Below are positions 53,339 through 61,839 of a stretch of 64,000 nucleotides of DNA, in pieces. The DNA comes from Bacteriovoracaceae bacterium. GTDB lineage: Bacteria; Bdellovibrionota; Bacteriovoracia; Bacteriovoracales; Bacteriovoracaceae. The stretch covers positions 1-64,000 of the forward strand of contig JABIHA010000073.1 of the NCBI GenBank assembly GCA_018649885.1, in the 5' to 3' direction. Both the position numbers and the translations under genes were made by a program. The notes under the pieces are model-generated. The model was given only the letters and a program-made list of their open reading frames with translations. It was not told where the DNA came from and did no database searches. Within the stretch, counting starts at the first letter, position 1; every line of letters starts with the position of its first letter.

Positions 53339-53497
53339 AAGTGCACCTCCGTGTGTGTGTGTGGTATAAACGGATTTTCGCTAATTAAAATCGATATTTC
53401 AAATAAAAAAGTCTGACGGCCGCCAGATTTTGGAAAGAATCTAAATTAAGCTAGGGGCCGAATGGATCTACGGCCCATGAAAAAAATGAGATTGAAC

Positions 53498-54364
53498 TTA
53501 TGGTTTGTACCAACATAAAGGCCTTAGACCTTTTTTGTGGCCTCTTTTCCTTGAACAAGTTGCAACATTTGGATCGGCATTGGAGACATCTTTATAGTGG
53601 TCTTGAGTGCATAATGAGGCTGCATAATAGGTATCCATTCTACATTGAGGCGCCGGGTGCTTGTCATTTGTCTTGGCCACCTTGCCTGCATCAGGAGTAT
53701 CAAATTTTGGTGCACTTGGAAGCTTTCTTAAGGCCTGAAATAAATTAGACAGACTTTGTCCCGCCATTGCTGATCTCATGCATATGGCTGCTTCTTCTGC
53801 GTCTGCATACTGCCCGTTACAACTTGCACGTGCAATGGGGTCGATTTTCATCTTGGACACAATAGTGACATTGTCATCGGCCTCCATATATTTTCTCATG
53901 CACTTTAGATTTCCAAAATAATCGGCTTGACCTTCATTAGAGGCCCACAGTGGAAAAATAAGGGCCTTGAGTTTTGGTGCGCCTCCTAAGTGGTGTCCCA
54001 TCTCGTGACATAGAACAAGAGCAAAGCCATCACTAGTTACTGTGCTATGTCTGGCCAGTCCCCCAAACATAGATACTTTCCAAGTAAAGAATTCTCTTTG
54101 TGCATAGGCATTAACTGTTCCATCAGACCACTTTCTAACAACTTTTAAAGAGGCCCATTTCTTTTTCACGATGGGAGCATAAATTTTTTCAACTCTATCA
54201 ATAACTCTATTAAATTCGGCCTTATCAATACCACTAATCCCTGAAAGCTCAGGTCCAATCCACATATTATTTTCTTCTACAATTCCAGACTTTCCCATTG
54301 GATCACAGGCAAAGGCATTTCCCACTAGCACCAATGATAGCAGCAAAGTGATTGTCATCTTCAT
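53498..54364 (-). CDS. Exported zinc metalloprotease
   Basis: A 288-residue exported protein (signal peptide MKMTITLLLSLVLVGNAFA, then Cys20). It has HEMGHHLGG (120-128) with His120, Glu121 and His124, and NEGQADYFG (143-151) further on, the third-ligand region typical of gluzincin-like peptidases (E-x-x-A-D). Several cysteines in the second half suggest disulphides. Secreted, perhaps anchored as a lipoprotein through Cys20, though the -3 to -1 residues AFA fit signal peptidase I better. Confidence 0.82.
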   Translation of the reverse strand: MKMTITLLLSLVLVGNAFACDPMGKSGIVEENNMWIGPELSGISGIDKAEFNRVIDRVEKIYAPIVKKKWASLKVVRKWSDGTVNAYAQREFFTWKVSMFGGLARHSTVTSDGFALVLCHEMGHHLGGAPKLKALIFPLWASNEGQADYFGNLKCMRKYMEADDNVTIVSKMKIDPIARASCNGQYADAEEAAICMRSAMAGQSLSNLFQALRKLPSAPKFDTPDAGKVAKTNDKHPAPQCRMDTYYAASLCTQDHYKDVSNADPNVATCSRKRGHKKGLRPLCWYKP

Positions 54365-54446
54365 GATTAACTCCCCAAAAATTCATAGTTTTTGCTTTCA
54401 TCTATTGTGAAGGCCATGGTGGGGTCTTGTCTAATTTAAAAGTTTT

Positions 54447-54719
54447 TTACTCAGGTTTGCTAGCAAGAGGTTTGATATTTTGCTCATAGAAATAGATCAC
54501 TTGATCTTGAACTTTATCAGAAATAGATCGGTCTAGGATTCTAAACTGGTTGTACCATTTTCCGTCCTTCCCTTTCTTACTTGGGTAGGAAACAAAGGGA
54601 CCATTTTTTCCAGTCATGATTTGCACTTCCACTTCAAACACATCGTCCATAATGATCCGTCCAAAGGCCAAAGACTTTCCCACTTCACTTTTTCTCAAAT
54701 CAAAACCTGTTACTTTCAC
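54447..54719 (-). CDS. SpoVG-like protein
   Basis: A 90-residue cytoplasmic protein that matches the SpoVG family: MKVTGFDLRK at the start, a hydrophobic stretch GRIIMDDVFEVEVQIMTGKNGPFVSYPSKKGKDGKWYNQ and C-terminal KVQDQVIYFYEQN. SpoVG proteins bind nucleic acid and affect division or gene expression; known mostly from Firmicutes and spirochaetes but also in deltaproteobacteria-like groups. Function here inferred. Confidence 0.82.
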   Translation of the reverse strand: MKVTGFDLRKSEVGKSLAFGRIIMDDVFEVEVQIMTGKNGPFVSYPSKKGKDGKWYNQFRILDRSISDKVQDQVIYFYEQNIKPLASKPE

Positions 54720-54789
54720 AGCTGTGCACTCCTATATAAATTGATTAGAGGGATTATCGCTGGGTAGCGATCATATTTAAAGTCTTTTC

Positions 54790-55518
54790 TCAAATAACTG
54801 GAATATTGAATAAACTCACTAGTGCCCAAAGGGTTACGGCCGAAAAAATGGGGATTGTAATATTGTCGTCTACCTTCATAGGGATCATCTCGAAGGCCGT
54901 ACCCAGGACTGCCGCAATGAATGACATTAAAACGATTGTTAGACGCATGCCTTCAGTGACTGTCAAAAAGGGCACTAAAACACATACAAAGTTGGCCACA
55001 AAAAAGGCAGCTGAACCCTCAACACTTTTCCCCTCGGCAATTTTGCGCTTACCAAATGAAATCCCTATTATAGCTGAAAGAGGATCGGCAAAGCCCAGAG
55101 TCAATATAGAGGCAATGGCTATGATCTTGGGAAAGCTCAGTATGGTAAGTAAAATGGCCATGGCATAAGGCACAGAGGCCGATTCCTTAAGTTGCTCTTC
55201 TGCTCTCAAAAAATACTTAGTTACCGGAGCCAGTTTTTTATTGAGATTGGGATAGGCCACTCTAATTTGCTCTATAATATAAAAACTGCAGGCAAAGGTT
55301 CCTAGTATATAGACGGCCTGTTGATGCGAAAGAAAGTAGCCGTATAAGACAGTACAGACAAGACTATTACTCATATGAAAGCCACGCCTTGCAAGCTGTA
55401 GGCTATTTCTTGTGGAACGTATGTGAGAGCTCACAGACCCTGTGGCACTCACCTTCGGGGTAACATCGGGTTCTGCCTGAGTAGCAGATTCCCCTTCTTT
55501 CAACTGATCATTTTCCAT
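54790..55518 (-). CDS. Diacylglycerol/polyprenol kinase-like (CTP-dependent) membrane protein
   Basis: A 242-residue protein with about seven hydrophobic helices. The C-terminal half has LGFADPLSAIIGISFGKRKIAEGKSVEGSAAFFV, the ADP-x8-G-K-KSVEGS motif shared by SEC59/DGK1 dolichol and diacylglycerol kinases and CdsA-type enzymes. Residues 30-50 (RNSLQLARRGFHMSN) carry the family's N-terminal R-x-x-x-H. It would phosphorylate a lipid alcohol for carrier-lipid recycling. The N-terminal ~25 residues are acidic and unstructured. Confidence 0.85.
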   Translation of the reverse strand: MENDQLKEGESATQAEPDVTPKVSATGSVSSHIRSTRNSLQLARRGFHMSNSLVCTVLYGYFLSHQQAVYILGTFACSFYIIEQIRVAYPNLNKKLAPVTKYFLRAEEQLKESASVPYAMAILLTILSFPKIIAIASILTLGFADPLSAIIGISFGKRKIAEGKSVEGSAAFFVANFVCVLVPFLTVTEGMRLTIVLMSFIAAVLGTAFEMIPMKVDDNITIPIFSAVTLWALVSLFNIPVI

Positions 55519-55633
55519 AGTGTCTTTTCGGTTTAAATGATTTCAATGTGACTATAGCAAAGTTGTTTAACAAATCATTTAAGTATTTGTAAAAATAGGA
55601 CAGCACAGAGGAATCTGCGAATATCAAAATAGA

Positions 55634-56647
55634 TTATTTCTTCCCCATTGAAAGCAAAAACTCAGCCCCAGCTTGCTGGGAGCTAAACGACTCTTTTGAG
55701 TCAATCTCTCCCCAATTGTGCTCAACAAGACATTGCCCTATAGCTCCACCCACAGTAGTACCAGGCCCTGTCAAAAGAAGATGGTCAGGAGCAAACTCTT
55801 TGAGTGCAACTTCAATGGACTTACTAAAATCGTAGGTAGAGACCACCTGGCGCTCAAGAGTGTATATGTAGAGTTCAGTGAGATTAGTGGAGTGTGGGTA
55901 ATATATTTTTCCCCTCCCATCAATAAGAGGCAACTGAGGTGCGGAAAATAAATCGGCTCCCAAGGCCTTGAATGCCTTCCCAGGAACTTCCGCTAGAAGT
56001 GGCGTATGGAAGGCCTTTGTTCCCAGCAATTTAAAAGGGAATCTCTCGTGAACTTTAGGTAGTGTGCTCATCAATTTTTTTATGCCGGAGCTACTTCCTC
56101 CAACTACAGCGTAACCTCCAAATCGAATAGAAATATAGGCACTCTCATTTTTGTTAGGATCTAGCGCAGCTACGTTGTCGTCCAAAATCTTAGAAAGAGA
56201 GGAATCTTTTTTCCAACTTTCATCTACTAATGGAAAAATCAACTGAGCTCCATGGCCATACTTTGCAGTCAAATCTCCCATGGTATGAATTAAATTAATA
56301 GCACCACTTGTATCAAGAACACCAGAGGCGGCCAAGGCCAAGTACCATCCCATGGAATTTCCACACATCGCCACAACTTCGTACTGGTCTGGATCAAGAG
56401 AATAAAAATCGCAAAGGGCACAGGTATAAATCAAATGAGCTGCATTTTCTGCACTATTAAATACAACGGGATCAAATTTATCCATGGCGTCTAACTGAGA
56501 TACTTCTACCAGGCCCTGTTCTTTTCTAAATTGATCGACTGAATTAATGAAATTCTTCTTATCCCCATGATATTTTTTTAAATGGCCAAGCTCGCTTTTA
56601 TTATAGGTTCCCCTACCAGGAAAAACGACTACCACCTTCTTTTTCAT
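55634..56647 (-). CDS. FabD-like acyltransferase
   Basis: A 337-residue cytoplasmic protein of the malonyl-CoA:ACP transacylase fold. The nucleophile elbow reads CGNSMGWYLAL (Ser98; the usual GHSxG has Asn in place of His) and the second active-site residue is His214 (GTKAFHTPLLAEVPG). PGRGTY at the N-terminus matches the PGQG(A/S) block. It overlaps the start of the keto-acid dehydrogenase gene by four bases, so the two work together, presumably loading an acyl group produced by E1. The altered elbow and partner suggest a non-malonyl substrate. Confidence 0.84.
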   Translation of the reverse strand: MKKKVVVVFPGRGTYNKSELGHLKKYHGDKKNFINSVDQFRKEQGLVEVSQLDAMDKFDPVVFNSAENAAHLIYTCALCDFYSLDPDQYEVVAMCGNSMGWYLALAASGVLDTSGAINLIHTMGDLTAKYGHGAQLIFPLVDESWKKDSSLSKILDDNVAALDPNKNESAYISIRFGGYAVVGGSSSGIKKLMSTLPKVHERFPFKLLGTKAFHTPLLAEVPGKAFKALGADLFSAPQLPLIDGRGKIYYPHSTNLTELYIYTLERQVVSTYDFSKSIEVALKEFAPDHLLLTGPGTTVGGAIGQCLVEHNWGEIDSKESFSSQQAGAEFLLSMGKK

Positions 56648-58842
56648 TTTTCCTCCAAGAAGGTTTTTATGGTCTCTGCAATTTCCTCCGCAGAGGGAAG
56701 TACAAATTCAGCTGCAGTTCCTAAAGGGATGAAACAATCTTTGCCGTGCACCCTTTTTAACCTGGGAACAGGATTCAGCTTCTCTATCATCAGTGTCATA
56801 AGCTCTTCACTGTATGAGCCACTTTTTCTGCCTTCATCAACAATCAAGATCTTTTTAAATCCCTTAAGCTCATCCATCACGTCATTTTGTTCCAAGTCAG
56901 ACAGCCACTTTAAATCAAAGAGTTTGGCCCCAGCTTTAAGTGGTGAAGAGAGTGAGTCCATGGCCATTTGGCAAAGTTTTACCCCGTTGCCGTAAGTAAC
57001 GATAGCTATTTCACCACCATTTCCATAACTTGTGTGACAATTTAAATCTGCCATCTCGTCAGGATCAGGATAAATAAATGTATAGAGCCCATCTTTAGGG
57101 GCCAATAAGTCACGAGCATTATAAAGAGCAATGGGTTCTAAAAAAATTACCACTCTTTTATGATACCAAGCTTCATAAAAGGCCCTTCTCAGCATTTTGA
57201 CAGCGTCTGCTCCATTTGAAGGACAGGCAATGATCACCCCGGGAAGATCCCTAAGAACACTGAGAGAATTATCATTATGAAAGTGACCTCCAAAACCTTT
57301 TTGATATCCTAGTGAAGGTATTCTCACCACCATGCCATTACCAAATTGGCCTTTGGAAAAAAATGAAAGAGTTGCTGCTTCACCTCGGATTTGGTCCTCG
57401 GCATTGTGAAGATAGGCCAGGAATTGAATCTCACAAATGGGAAGAAGATCATTGTGAGCAAGACCTATAGCAGTGCCCAGTATTGACTGCTCATCCAGTA
57501 AGGAATTAAAGACTCTCCTACCGCCGAATTTTTTCTGAAGCCCAGCTGTGACATGATAGACCCCACCTTTTTTGGCCACATCTTCACCAAAAACAAGGGA
57601 CTGTGGGTACTCAAGCATTAAATCCACAAGAGCAAAATTAATAAGCTTATTCATGGGCCATGGATTTTTTAAAAGCTCATAGTCTTTTCCAAATGTGTTT
57701 TGCCTTAAAAGATCTGATACTTCCTTTGTGCCTTTTTGATTTCTTTTTATGGGAAAAATAGACTCCATCACCTCTTCAGCACTTGTAAGCTTTGGTCTTT
57801 TGATACAAATATCCCCCACTCTATCAATTTGAGATTTTAATCTATTGTATAAACCTAATATTTCAGAAATTCCGAGTGTTTGGGTGTCGAGCATTATCCT
57901 AGCAGAAAATAAAAGAGGATCACGGGCCTCATTTTCTTCCAATTCACTCTTTGATAAATAAAGAGATTCAATATCTGATCCCGCATGACCCATCAAGCGA
58001 GTGGTTTTAATATGAAGAAAACTCGGCTTGCGATATTTTCTGGAGTATTCCACTGCACGCTTAGAAACAGCGTAGGCGTCAACAAGATTAGTTCCATCGG
58101 CGTAAAAATATTTAATCCCATGTCTATTAGATTGCGTGGCCTTTACCCAGTTTGCAGGAGTGGCCGTTGATATTCCCAGACCATTGTCTTCGCAAACAAA
58201 AACAATAGGCATTGAAACATTTTGATAGGCTACCCAAATAGCACAATTGATGGCGCCTTGAGAGGTGGAATGATTGAGAGAAGCATCACCAAAATTACAC
58301 AAGACAATACTTGATTTTGGCATAACTGCTTCCACACCAAGAGCGCTTGCTCTATCAATAGACAGTGCCGCTCCCACCGCTTTTGGCAAGTGAGAGGCAA
58401 TAGTAGATGTTTGAGGCGGAATAAATAAGCTTTTTGAACCCAAAACCTTGTGCCTTCCCCCTGAAATGGGGTCCTCTGCAGAAGCTGCAAAAGAGAGAAG
58501 CAAATCATAAATAATAGTCTGTCCTGGTAGTTTTTTACTTCTTTGAATCATCAGGGCAGCGCTTCTGTAGTGTAAAAAGGCCATATCTTCAAGGTCGCAC
58601 ACTTCACCTAGAACGGCATTACCTTCGTGTCCGCTCGATCCAATTGTATAAAAACTCTCAGAGTTGGCCTTAAGCGAGCGCGATTTAAAATCCAAAAGCC
58701 TGCTGGTAAGCTGACTTTCAAATAACTCAACCAGTTTCCATTTAGGTGGCAAATCGTCTGCCTGAATGATCACATCAGGAAGTCTGCCAGAGCCAAGCTT
58801 ATTTAAAAAGTTTTTTTCAACAATTTGGGTTCTGCTAAACAT
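56644..58842 (-). CDS. Fused alpha/beta E1 subunit of a 2-oxo-acid (branched-chain) dehydrogenase
   Basis: A 732-residue protein joining two normally separate subunits. Residues ~60-385 are the E1 alpha part: FYTIGSSGHEGNAVLG, HYRSAALM, the TPP motif GDASLNHSTSQGAINC (185-200) with EDN (218-220). Residues ~395-730 are the E1 beta part: FGEDVAKKGGVYHVTAGL, EQSILGTAIGLA, QIRGEAATLSFF and RVVIFLEPIALY. It would decarboxylate a 2-oxo acid to an acyl group, needing an E2 that is not in this window. It is preceded by a Cys-rich exported-protein gene (three bases apart) and followed by the FabD-like gene (four-base overlap). Confidence 0.9.
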   Translation of the reverse strand: MFSRTQIVEKNFLNKLGSGRLPDVIIQADDLPPKWKLVELFESQLTSRLLDFKSRSLKANSESFYTIGSSGHEGNAVLGEVCDLEDMAFLHYRSAALMIQRSKKLPGQTIIYDLLLSFAASAEDPISGGRHKVLGSKSLFIPPQTSTIASHLPKAVGAALSIDRASALGVEAVMPKSSIVLCNFGDASLNHSTSQGAINCAIWVAYQNVSMPIVFVCEDNGLGISTATPANWVKATQSNRHGIKYFYADGTNLVDAYAVSKRAVEYSRKYRKPSFLHIKTTRLMGHAGSDIESLYLSKSELEENEARDPLLFSARIMLDTQTLGISEILGLYNRLKSQIDRVGDICIKRPKLTSAEEVMESIFPIKRNQKGTKEVSDLLRQNTFGKDYELLKNPWPMNKLINFALVDLMLEYPQSLVFGEDVAKKGGVYHVTAGLQKKFGGRRVFNSLLDEQSILGTAIGLAHNDLLPICEIQFLAYLHNAEDQIRGEAATLSFFSKGQFGNGMVVRIPSLGYQKGFGGHFHNDNSLSVLRDLPGVIIACPSNGADAVKMLRRAFYEAWYHKRVVIFLEPIALYNARDLLAPKDGLYTFIYPDPDEMADLNCHTSYGNGGEIAIVTYGNGVKLCQMAMDSLSSPLKAGAKLFDLKWLSDLEQNDVMDELKGFKKILIVDEGRKSGSYSEELMTLMIEKLNPVPRLKRVHGKDCFIPLGTAAEFVLPSAEEIAETIKTFLEEK

Positions 58843-58845
58843 AAA

Positions 58846-59436
58846 CTACTTTTCCCAACCCCATTCAATTCGACCGCACTTATCCACGCCATCTTCAAAG
58901 ACAATATGTTTTTGATAGCCCAGCTTTTTACAAAACGCGGTATCAAAAAATTGAAAATAGGTATCGAGGCAGGGTGCACGGTTATCTTCTATGCTTTCAT
59001 CATAGAGTGGATCTGAGTACTGATAAATAATCTTTGACCACTTCTTTTTTGACTGGAAACACTTCCACCCCAACTTTTTGCGGTAAATGTCCCAATTCCA
59101 CCAACCAGGCTGTCTTCCCCAATCCGTAGTTTTATAGGTGTTGAAACCATCATTATTAGTGCACTGTCTTTTTTTGACATGATAGGATCTCTTTTTATCC
59201 ACACACAAAAGATTGTAATGAGTATGAGTGGTGACGCAATAATCGGCGCCCTGAAGATTCATCTCCTCTAACTTTAGATCACCATCTGTCTTGCAGTACT
59301 TACTTGTGATTTCAATGAATACTTCTTTTCGAGGAATATTTTGAACATTAGATTCTTTGACCTTTATGTTTTTGCCTAAGTTGCTGGCAACTACAGGACC
59401 TATGCACAAAGAAAAAATCATAAACATTAGTTTCAA
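58846..59436 (-). CDS. Exported Cys-rich hypothetical protein
   Basis: A 196-residue protein with a signal peptide (MKLMFMIFSLCIGPVVAS) and eight or more mature cysteines spaced in a regular way (KYCKTD, DYCVTT, LLCVDKK, RQCTNND, WKCFQS, APCLDT, AFCKKL, DKCGRI), so disulphide-bonded. Trp-rich (WGRQPGWWNWDIY). No family recognised. Its stop is three bases before the E1 gene start, so it is likely co-transcribed, though functionally unrelated on current evidence. Confidence 0.7.
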   Translation of the reverse strand: MKLMFMIFSLCIGPVVASNLGKNIKVKESNVQNIPRKEVFIEITSKYCKTDGDLKLEEMNLQGADYCVTTHTHYNLLCVDKKRSYHVKKRQCTNNDGFNTYKTTDWGRQPGWWNWDIYRKKLGWKCFQSKKKWSKIIYQYSDPLYDESIEDNRAPCLDTYFQFFDTAFCKKLGYQKHIVFEDGVDKCGRIEWGWEK

Positions 59437-59457
59437 GGCAGTGACCTACAATAAAAC

Positions 59458-59480
59458 AAAGGCCCGAGTATCGAGCCTTT
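59458..59480 (-). terminator. Intrinsic terminator for the 59543-59926 gene
   Basis: On the minus strand AAAGGCTCGA, loop TAC, TCGGGCCTTT (10-bp stem with one T-G pair) followed by TGTTTTATT. It lies 63 bases past the stop and separates that gene from the 59436 promoter region. Confidence 0.8.
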
Positions 59481-59542
59481 TATGTATTGTAATATGATAA
59501 GGTTTTAGTTTAAGAATTCCAACTATTTAAAAGCTTATGCGG

Positions 59543-59926
59543 CTAGAAATTACCAGTTCTTACGTTGGCAAGCTTCTTATAGCAGGCATACACATCTGTA
59601 TTTGTTTGCCAGTAATCTCTTTCGTCAACACCATCGCCTTCAACCCACCTCTTCTCTTTTTGACAATAAAACTCAAGACCTTGCTTAGCTACAAAAGTAA
59701 CTCCATCATCTACTGGAAATTTCTTCTCTTTTCTTGGAGAGGTCATCCCATCATAGAGGGCCTTGGCCACTTCACCGCCAATAACCATATAGGTATCTTT
59801 CCCATGTGTTGCTATTGAAACACTCGATGTTTTCCAATTCACTTTGTCTTTAGTTTTTAAAATATCACCAGCAAAAGCATTAAAAGAGCCAATCACTAGT
59901 AAACTTGCTACGATTTTTTTCATCAT
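59543..59926 (-). CDS. Small exported hypothetical protein
   Basis: A 127-residue protein; ATG at 59926 follows GGGAGAAAAATA and gives the signal peptide MMKKIVASLLVIGSFNAFAG, so earlier starts are unlikely. The mature part (DILKTKDKVNWKTSSVSIATHGKDTYMVIGGEVAKALYDGM) reads like a small periplasmic protein with two cysteines (FYCQKEKR, VYACYKKL). No family recognised. Confidence 0.66.
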   Translation of the reverse strand: MMKKIVASLLVIGSFNAFAGDILKTKDKVNWKTSSVSIATHGKDTYMVIGGEVAKALYDGMTSPRKEKKFPVDDGVTFVAKQGLEFYCQKEKRWVEGDGVDERDYWQTNTDVYACYKKLANVRTGNF

Positions 59927-60098
59927 TATTTTTCTCCCAATATAGATAATGTCTGAACTCGTAACATGGTGCATGATCAAACTCAATATCATTGAACTTT
60001 TTACCCTGCTCCAACTACCTAACCACTTGTAATCTTAATACTCTGAGCACAATTTCGCCTACTTCTATGCTATCTCCCACTGGTCTATAATATAGATA

Positions 60099-61043
60099 AT
60101 GAAAAAATTTGAAATAGACTGCGAGTTTCTAGACAACTTTGAAAGCCTTCACACCAGAAAGTATTATCAAATTGATTTACTTCAATTCATTGACTTCATC
60201 ACCCAAAAGCACCCAACAGTAGAGTGTTTTTCTCGGGTTGAAAGAACTCACATCATTGATTACAAAAATCATCTCAGAGAATGTGAAGGAAAAAATGGAC
60301 ACTCTTTTGCTCCTAAAACCATTTCAAGAAAACTGGCCGCACTGTCCAGCTACTTTGACTACTTTATAGAAAAAGGCGCTTTAACTAAATCAAACCCAAC
60401 CTCAAGCGTTAAAAGACCTAGGAAGGAAACAAGATCTCCCACTCACGCTATTAAGGCAGAGATGGTGGAGCTACTTTTTTCTGCATTTGAATCTGAGGGC
60501 GAGCACAGACATCTCCATAAAGCGATTATCATTACCTTATTTTCAACGGGCCTTAGAAAGAGCGAGTTAATATCACTCAAAAGATGCCACCTCAAAAAGA
60601 TAGATACCCACTGGATACTTGAGTACCGCGGAAAGGGTGGAAAGCTAAGGCAAAAAGTAGTTCATCCCGTGGCCCTTGAGGCATTAGATGATTATTTGGA
60701 GTGGATGAAGTCTAAAGGACGCGAGCACCACCCTCACGACTGGCTCTTTCAACCATCCATGAACCGCCATGATAAAAATAATTTAGATAAGCCCTTAAAT
60801 CCCAGAACTCTCAACCGTATACTCGACAAGTATGGGAAAAAAATTGGAGTCAGTGGCAAATTCTCTCCTCATTCAGCGAGGGCCACCTTTATCACCAGAC
60901 TCTTAGAGCAAGGTGTAGAAATCTCCCGCGTTGCGCAGGAAGTTTCCCACTCATCTATCATGACAACTCAAGTTTATGACAAAAGAAGAATGGGACTAGA
61001 AGATAGTCCTATCCACCAACTCAATTATAAAAAAGAGGCCTAA
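60099..61043 (+). CDS. Tyrosine recombinase (XerC/XerD-type)
   Basis: A 314-residue recombinase. All catalytic residues are readable: Arg153 (TGLRKSE), Lys179 (RGKGGKL), His258-x-x-Arg261 (HSARATF), His284 (VSHSSI) and Tyr293 (TQVYDKR). The N-terminal SAM-like domain (HTRKYYQIDLLQFIDFI) binds DNA. It could be a chromosome-dimer XerC/D or an element integrase; it is not next to phage or integron genes, so Xer is slightly favoured. A TATAAT box (60086-60091) lies only eight bases before the ATG with no Shine-Dalgarno between, which suggests a leaderless message. Confidence 0.9.
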   Translation: MKKFEIDCEFLDNFESLHTRKYYQIDLLQFIDFITQKHPTVECFSRVERTHIIDYKNHLRECEGKNGHSFAPKTISRKLAALSSYFDYFIEKGALTKSNPTSSVKRPRKETRSPTHAIKAEMVELLFSAFESEGEHRHLHKAIIITLFSTGLRKSELISLKRCHLKKIDTHWILEYRGKGGKLRQKVVHPVALEALDDYLEWMKSKGREHHPHDWLFQPSMNRHDKNNLDKPLNPRTLNRILDKYGKKIGVSGKFSPHSARATFITRLLEQGVEISRVAQEVSHSSIMTTQVYDKRRMGLEDSPIHQLNYKKEA

Positions 61044-61167
61044 GTCTTTGTCGCAACGTCCGGGGCACAAGGAACGATGAGTGCCATATTGTTGCCCCTA
61101 ATTGTCTCCAGCAAAATTTTCCCACACCAGCAGTAGCGTCTATCACGTCCTCAAAGCAATTCAATTT

Positions 61168-61183
61168 TGGCACGCTCTTTGCT
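61168..61183 (+). promoter_or_regulatory. Consensus sigma-54 promoter
   Basis: TGGCACG-CTCT-TTGCT matches the sigma-54 consensus TGGCACG-N4-TTGCW at every defined base (GG at -24, GC at -12). Expected transcription start is about 61194, some 33 bases before the ATG at 61227. The intervening stretch has AGAGGAGAG, a good ribosome site. Confidence 0.8.
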
Positions 61184-61226
61184 TTAAAGAAAACATGACC
61201 ACATAAACTCAAAGAGGAGAGAAGTG

Positions 61227-61763
61227 ATGAGAAAGGATTTTTCTAAAGTATTTTTTATGTATTTTTTATTTTCAATGTTTTCGGTAGCTCATGCCGATAT
61301 TCGAATTGACATGAACCCTCAAGGACTCAAATTTAGAAAAGGACTCGACGATGATGTGTCCATGCGCTATTCCCAACACATTTATTTGAGTTTTCGAAAT
61401 GATGGAAATATCCAAATGAGAAACTATACGCCAGTAAAGGTGCGACTAGGCTCCACTAATACCCAAGGATACATCTACGGTCCGGCTGCAAGAGGTGGAA
61501 GCCTGGGTGGCCCAGTCTACCCTGGAGAGGTTGCCAATGTATTTATAAGACTTCCGCTGGGAACACTCAAGCACTGCCAAAGAGTACGCGCCACCATTGA
61601 CTCAAATAGGACTCATCAAATCGGCCCATCTGTATTTGGAAATGATACCAAGACCTTTACTGTCTATGAAATGGGAAAGTCTCGACTTCTATGCACTGTT
61701 TTACTACCAAGACCAAGATTTCCTAGGCTTCCAAGAAAAAGGTTTCCATTTCCAAGGCCATAG
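61227..61763 (+). CDS. Exported hypothetical protein with an Arg-Pro-rich tail, sigma-54 controlled
   Basis: A 178-residue protein with a signal peptide (RKDFSKVFFMYFLFSMFSVAHA). The mature domain looks like a beta-sandwich (IRIDMNPQGLKFRKG, HIYLSFRNDGNIQM, PGEVANVFIRLPLG), with one Cys pair (KHCQRV and LLCTVL), and ends in a basic Pro tail RPRFPRLPRKRFPFPRP. ATG 61227 is preferred over the overlapping GTG because GAGGAGAG has better spacing to it. A near-perfect sigma-54 promoter lies upstream, so expression is probably switched on by an enhancer-binding protein. No family recognised. Confidence 0.75.
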   Translation: MRKDFSKVFFMYFLFSMFSVAHADIRIDMNPQGLKFRKGLDDDVSMRYSQHIYLSFRNDGNIQMRNYTPVKVRLGSTNTQGYIYGPAARGGSLGGPVYPGEVANVFIRLPLGTLKHCQRVRATIDSNRTHQIGPSVFGNDTKTFTVYEMGKSRLLCTVLLPRPRFPRLPRKRFPFPRP

Positions 61764-61781
61764 TCCTTTCGTATTCTTAAA

Positions 61782-61809
61782 TAAAAAAGGCCCACTCAAA
61801 GGTGGGCCT
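61782..61809 (-). terminator. Intrinsic terminator of the basic repeat protein gene
   Basis: On the minus strand AGGCCCAC, loop CTTTGA, GTGGGCCT, then a T-run (TTTTTTATTT), 30 bases past the stop at 61840. Perfect 8-bp stem. It may also stop transcripts from the convergent gene, though less well. Confidence 0.85.
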
Positions 61810-61839
61810 AATATTGAGAAATTATTAATTTTTTAATTT

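Noticed and set aside
61044-61167. Attachment site next to the tyrosine recombinase
   Set aside because: No tRNA, no repeat pair and no cargo genes; could not be supported.
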